8,579 bases of DNA. It comes from an uncultured Porphyromonadaceae bacterium. GTDB lineage: Bacteria > Bacteroidota > Bacteroidia > Bacteroidales > Muribaculaceae. Of this stretch, positions 5,979-8,579 are shown one piece after another (within the stretch, counting starts at the first letter, position 1; every line of letters begins with the position of its first letter). A program made the position numbers and the translations under genes. The notes under the pieces are model-generated. The model had not been told where the DNA came from and made no database searches. It saw only the letters and a program-made list of their open reading frames with translations. Where the stretch lies: contig CAMWQY010000101.1 in NCBI GenBank assembly GCA_947176355.1, positions 1 to 8,579 on the forward strand, read 5' to 3'.

Positions 5979-6065
5979 CAACCGCAAACGGAATATGCAC
6001 TAATTGCAAAATCCGATTACAACCAGAAAACAAAAATATAAACCATAAAACAAGAAAACAAAAGC

Positions 6066-6257
6066 ATGATTATCGTACCCGTAAAAGAAGGCGAGAACAT
6101 CGAAAAAGCCCTCAAGAAATTCAAGCGCAAATTTGAGCGCACAGGAATCGTAAAAGAACTCCGCAGCCGTCAGGCATTCGAAAAGCCATCGGTGACCAAC
6201 CGCAAGAAAATGATCAAGGCCATCTACGTGCAGCAGCTGCGTCAGAACGAGGAGTAA
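6066..6257 (+). CDS. rpsU: 30S ribosomal protein bS21
   Basis: A complete 63-residue bS21. The start MIIVPVKEGENIEKALKKFK, the KFERTGIVKELRSRQ helix and the basic stretch NRKKMIKAIYVQQLR are characteristic. bS21 sits on the 30S platform near the 3' end of 16S rRNA. In Bacteroidota it is known to help hide the anti-Shine-Dalgarno sequence, in line with the A-rich, Shine-Dalgarno-free leaders across this window. The immediate leader (ACAAGAAAACAAAAGC before ATG) fits that. Two promoters precede the gene and a strong hairpin follows it, so it may be expressed largely on its own. The recombinase comes next. Confidence 0.97.
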   Translation: MIIVPVKEGENIEKALKKFKRKFERTGIVKELRSRQAFEKPSVTNRKKMIKAIYVQQLRQNEE

Positions 6258-6282
6258 TCGACCTGCCTACACTACGATACTA

Positions 6283-6332
6283 TACAGTAATTGGTCGCAT
6301 TTTCTTATTGAAAAATGCGACCAATTACTGTA
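6283..6332. terminator. Perfect 21-bp hairpin after rpsU
   Basis: Bases 6283-6303 are perfectly complementary to 6312-6332 around an eight-base loop (CTTATTGA). The stem core contains TTGGTCGCATTTT. It starts 25 bases after the rpsU stop. No T-tract follows on the + strand, so it may act as a terminator or attenuator, an RNA-stabilising 3' end, or a mobile palindromic repeat. Length and perfection are certain; the function is not. Confidence 0.6.
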
Positions 6333-6429
6333 ATGCATAATTCATAATGCATAATTCATGATTAAGCTGACTCGCTTTATTTCTCCAATTGAATTAGCAT
6401 TGTGCATTGTGCATTATGAATTATGCATT
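6332..6429. repeat. 20-bp inverted repeat element (AATGCATAATTCAT family)
   Basis: Bases 6332-6351 are an exact inverted copy of 6410-6429, separated by 58 bases. Both arms are built from iterated TGCATAATTCAT/ATGAATTATGCA words, and extra copies (GCATTGTGCATTGT) lie inside the right side. Such AT-rich words recur between genes in Bacteroidales (from memory). Read in frame with the recombinase, the right arm gives ALCIVHYELCIE, a translated repeat and not conserved protein. The element abuts the preceding hairpin at base 6332. Confidence 0.75.
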
Positions 6430-6435
6430 GAAAAA

Positions 6436-7362
6436 ATGATTAGTGACTTTCTGAAATATCTGGAGCTTGAGCTCAATCGGAGCAAGCTTACGGCTGATGC
6501 GTATGGCCGTGACTTGCGGGAATTTGCCGAGTTTCTTGGCAAGGATGCGGATATGCCTGATGCAGAAAGTGTCACTACTACTGATGTTCGTGCATGGCTG
6601 GCACAAATGGCTCGTGACGGTCTTTCGCCACGCAGTCTGCGGAGAAAGACCCAAGCAGTCAGAGCATTCTTCAGATGGATTCAGAAACAAGGAATCATCA
6701 GCAATAATCCCGCCGCGGAAGTGCAGCTTGCAAAAATAGGGAGGAAGCTTCCGGAATTTGTGCGCGAACAGGAGATGGAAGACCTTCTTGAAAATCCTAT
6801 CCTCGGAGGAGACCCGGCCCTAAATATCCGCAATAAGCTAATCATCAAAATACTTTATTCCTGCGGCATACGCCGCGATGAACTTGCAAAAATCACTGAT
6901 GCTGACATAAATTTCTATGCAAAGGAGATTCGAGTGCACGGCAAACGAGACAAGACACGAATCATACCGGTAGCCGATGAACTGCTTGATGATATAAAGG
7001 AGTGGCAGACAGTGCGCGACGGACTCTATTCCTTCTCCTCCCCTGCCCCACTTATATGCTCTAAAAGAGGAAAGCTCACAGGGAGAGCCATTTATGAAAT
7101 AGTGCATAAACAATTGATGGGGACAGGAGCGACACATAAAAGTCCGCACTCCTTGCGCCACACATTCGCCACATCGCTTCTCAACAGCGGAGCTGAAATC
7201 AACTCCGTGAAGGAGCTATTAGGGCATGCTTCACTCCAATCAACACAAATATATACCCACCTCACATTCTCCGATATGAAAAAGGCATACGATGCCGCAC
7301 ATCCACGGAGCAGAGCCCCCCGGACTCATGAGCCACCCGACCCCCTAAAGGGGGAGAATTGA
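6436..7362 (+). CDS. xerC: XerC/XerD-type tyrosine recombinase
   Basis: A 308-residue tyrosine recombinase of Xer size. The N-terminal core-binding domain covers about 1-90 (FLKYLELELNRSKLTADAYGRDL; LSPRSLRRKTQAVRAFFRW). The catalytic domain has the full set: Arg146 (GIRRDEL), Lys170 (HGKRDK), His238 and Arg241 (PHSLRHTFAT), His264 (LLGHASL) and Tyr273 (TQIYTHL). Xer recombinases resolve chromosome dimers at dif with FtsK. The position beside rpsU matches a linkage I recall in Bacteroidales and argues for a housekeeping role, not a phage integrase; XerC versus XerD is not settled. The frame is open from ATG 6358, but the 26 codons before 6436 are the inverted-repeat element, so I start at 6436. 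The tail after HPR (RAPRTHEPPDPLKGEN) is proline-rich and encoded by another palindromic repeat. Confidence 0.92.
   Translation: MISDFLKYLELELNRSKLTADAYGRDLREFAEFLGKDADMPDAESVTTTDVRAWLAQMARDGLSPRSLRRKTQAVRAFFRWIQKQGIISNNPAAEVQLAKIGRKLPEFVREQEMEDLLENPILGGDPALNIRNKLIIKILYSCGIRRDELAKITDADINFYAKEIRVHGKRDKTRIIPVADELLDDIKEWQTVRDGLYSFSSPAPLICSKRGKLTGRAIYEIVHKQLMGTGATHKSPHSLRHTFATSLLNSGAEINSVKELLGHASLQSTQIYTHLTFSDMKKAYDAAHPRSRAPRTHEPPDPLKGEN
7341..7354. repeat. CCCCC-TAAA-GGGGG palindrome inside the end of xerC
   Basis: Five C (7341-7345), TAAA, and five G (7350-7354) form a compact hairpin eight bases before the end of xerC. The surrounding CCACCCGA and AGAATTGAG resemble a Bacteroidales intergenic repeat (from memory). 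It encodes the PDPLKGEN tail, so a repeat appears to have replaced or extended the original 3' end. Confidence 0.6.
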
Positions 7363-7369
7363 GGAAAGT

Positions 7370-7392
7370 ATATTTTCAGAAAGTGAAAATAT
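7370..7392. terminator. AT-rich hairpin after xerC, weak terminator candidate
   Basis: ATATTTTC (7370-7377) pairs with GAAAATAT (7385-7392) around a seven-base loop, eight bases past the xerC stop. No T-run follows on the + strand, so confidence as a terminator is low. Confidence 0.35.
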
Positions 7393-7410
7393 CATAAAAA
7401 GGGCTGCAAA

Positions 7411-7442
7411 TTAGGAAAATCGGATTTTTTATATTATCTTTG
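7411..7442 (+). promoter_or_regulatory. Predicted pnp promoter
   Basis: The -7 element TATCTTTG at 7435-7442 fits TAnnTTTG. Twenty bases upstream is TTAG at 7411-7414, a three-of-four match to TTTG. Transcription would begin near 7449, a few bases before the leader hairpin. Confidence 0.6.
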
Positions 7443-7454
7443 CAGACTGAACGC

Positions 7455-7498
7455 AGAAAGGGCATTGAGCGGCAACCATGCGACTCAATGCCCTTTCT
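7455..7498 (+). promoter_or_regulatory. Perfect 15-bp hairpin in the pnp leader
   Basis: AGAAAGGGCATTGAG (7455-7469) is exactly complementary to CTCAATGCCCTTTCT (7484-7498), with a 14-base loop. It sits at the predicted 5' end of the pnp mRNA and about 50 bases before the start codon. No T-tract follows, so it does not look like a terminator. In E. coli, RNase III cuts a pnp leader stem and PNPase then represses its own synthesis; a similar role is an inference here. Confidence 0.75.
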
Positions 7499-7548
7499 TG
7501 CCAACAAGCGACATAGATAACGAAAAACAAGAAAGAACTTTAAAAAGA

Positions 7549-8579
7549 ATGAAACCACAGCCAATCAAGAAAACCATTGAGCTGGGCGACGGCCGCACTA
7601 TTACGATAGAAACCGGCAAGCTCGCCAAACAGGCAGATGGTGCGGTGGAAGTGCGCATGGGCAACACCATGCTTCTCGCTACCGTCTGCTCCGCGCAGGA
7701 GGCAAACGAGGGAGTCGACTTCATGCCCCTCACAGTTGAGTACAAAGAAAAATACGCCTCTATCGGACGTTATCCCGGCGGTTTTCTGAAACGCGAAGGA
7801 CGCGCCAGCGACTATGAGATCCTTACATCTCGTCTCGTAGACCGTGTGCTCCGTCCTCTATTCCCGGACAACTACCATGCAGAAACTTTCGTGAATGTGA
7901 CCCTATTCTCAGCTGACGAGAACGAGGCTCCGGACGCACTCGCAGGCATTGCAGCATCTGCAGCCCTCGCTTGCAGCGACATCCCCTTCAACGGACCTAT
8001 CTCTGAGGTGCGTGTAGCACGCGTCAACGGCGAATGGGTGATCAACCCGACATTCTCCCAGATCGAAGAAGCTGACATCGAACTGATGGTAGGCGCTACT
8101 TACGACAACATCATGATGGTGGAAGGAGAAATGAACGAAGTGAGCGAAGCAGAACTCCTCGAAGCCCTCAAGGTGGCACACGAAGAAATCAAGAAGCACT
8201 GCGTAGCTCAGATGGAGCTTATGAAAGAAGCCGGCAAAGAGACAAAGCGCGAATATTGCCATGAGGTAAACGACGACGCTCTCCGAGCAGACGTGCACGA
8301 CAAATGCTACGCCAAGGCATACGAAATAGCAAAGGCAGGAAGCGCCGACAAGCAGTGGCGCAACGAGTCGTTCAAGGCTATCCGCGACGAATATATCGAG
8401 AATCTCCCCGAGATGACAGAGGAGCAGCTCGCCAAATATACAGAGGAGCAGCGCATCGCAATGGTGAAGCGCTACTACCATGATGTAGAAAAAGAGGCTA
8501 TGCGCCGTTGCGTGCTTGACGAAGGAATCCGTCTCGATGGCCGCAAGACAACAGAAATCCGTCCTATCTGGATTGAGAC
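7549..8579 (+). CDS. pnp: Polyribonucleotide nucleotidyltransferase (PNPase), N-terminal part
   Basis: The gene starts at ATG 7549 after an A-rich leader (TTTAAAAAGA) and runs off the window; 343 codons are present of about 700-750 usual for the family. PNPase degrades RNA 3' to 5' with phosphate and forms a ring-shaped trimer. The first RNase PH domain covers about 12-150, with [38 protein letters not shown] and [11 protein letters not shown] clearly recognisable. The helical linker domain follows, and the second, catalytic RNase PH domain is just beginning at [16 protein letters not shown]. The KH and S1 RNA-binding domains would lie outside the window. The base composition is visibly more GC-rich than in the left-hand cluster. 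It has its own promoter and leader hairpin. Confidence 0.97.
   Translation, partial: MKPQPIKKTIELGDGRTITIETGKLAKQADGAVEVRMGNTMLLATVCSAQEANEGVDFMPLTVEYKEKYASIGRYPGGFLKREGRASDYEILTSRLVDRVLRPLFPDNYHAETFVNVTLFSADENEAPDALAGIAASAALACSDIPFNGPISEVRVARVNGEWVINPTFSQIEEADIELMVGATYDNIMMVEGEMNEVSEAELLEALKVAHEEIKKHCVAQMELMKEAGKETKREYCHEVNDDALRADVHDKCYAKAYEIAKAGSADKQWRNESFKAIRDEYIENLPEMTEEQLAKYTEEQRIAMVKRYYHDVEKEAMRRCVLDEGIRLDGRKTTEIRPIWIE

Larger units (their letters stand above)
5679..6065. other. Intergenic region between the SPFH-like gene and rpsU
   Basis: No convincing gene is seen in these 387 bases. They contain the end of the heptamer array, palindromes at 5714-5738, two predicted promoters, a REP-like palindrome and a long A-rich leader. 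Between the promoters there is a micro-ORF at 5883-5909 (ATG to TGA, eight codons) that contains AAGGAGGT at 5889-5896, a perfect Shine-Dalgarno core. No usable start codon lies at normal spacing after it. Confidence 0.6.

Noticed and set aside
6358..6435. N-terminal extension of the recombinase from ATG 6358
   Set aside because: The DNA is an inverted-repeat element, and the family-like start MISDFLKYLELEL begins at 6436.
7443..7548. tRNA gene or riboswitch in the pnp leader
   Set aside because: There is only one simple stem-loop and no cloverleaf or known aptamer arrangement.
7909..8481. 190-codon open frame on the minus strand
   Set aside because: It lies wholly opposite the clear PNPase frame; its Val/Leu/Cys/His-rich translation is what the reverse of Glu/Lys/Ala-rich codons gives.
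1..8579. CRISPR array or Cas genes accompanying the TPR-CHAT protease (true type III-E Craspase)
   Set aside because: No regularly spaced repeats with unique spacers and no gRAMP/Cas7-11-like gene are present. The tandem arrays here have 7-bp units with no spacers.

Overview
The window looks like chromosomal DNA of a gut-type Bacteroidota, most likely order Bacteroidales (a Muribaculaceae-like genome would fit). Three things point there. Several promoters match the Bacteroidota primary-sigma pattern (-33 TTTG, a spacer of 19-21 bases, -7 TAnnTTTG). Start codons follow A-rich leaders with no Shine-Dalgarno sequence. The intergenic DNA is crowded with small palindromic and tandem repeats typical of this order. 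All genes read on the + strand. The taxonomic call is an inference; there is no rRNA gene here.

Left part (1-5700), accessory and visibly more AT-rich. It opens with a G-rich, cytosine-free degenerate repeat that runs into a large TPR-CHAT caspase-like protease with an intact His-Cys dyad and a probable signal peptide. Next comes a cytosolic vWA-domain protein with a complete MIDAS and its own promoter and terminator. A three-gene operon follows: an ECF-type sigma factor, a single-pass membrane protein laid out like an anti-sigma factor with a TPR-like periplasmic end (ATGA overlap with the sigma gene), and a small membrane coiled-coil protein resembling the C-terminal half of a stomatin/prohibitin (SPFH) protein. 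Related 7-base tandem repeats in the same orientation lie just before the vWA gene and across the stop codon of the last operon gene, so they bracket this block.

Right part (5700-8579), conserved core genes. It holds rpsU (ribosomal protein bS21) behind two promoters with near-identical start regions, a XerC/D-type tyrosine recombinase, and the first half of pnp (PNPase), cut by the window end. The pnp transcript is predicted to start a few bases before a perfect 15-bp hairpin, which invites comparison with the autoregulatory pnp leader of E. coli.

The most interesting reading is that the CHAT protease, the sigma factor and the membrane anti-sigma-like protein form a proteolysis-gated transcription switch. 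The logic would resemble type III-E CRISPR Craspase, where the TPR-CHAT protease Csx29 cleaves Csx30 and frees an ECF sigma factor, but here there is no CRISPR component and the cut would probably occur in the periplasm. This is a hypothesis from gene content and predicted topology. Repeats also intrude on genes: into the 5' end of the CHAT gene, the 3' end of the SPFH-like gene, and both ends of the recombinase reading frame.
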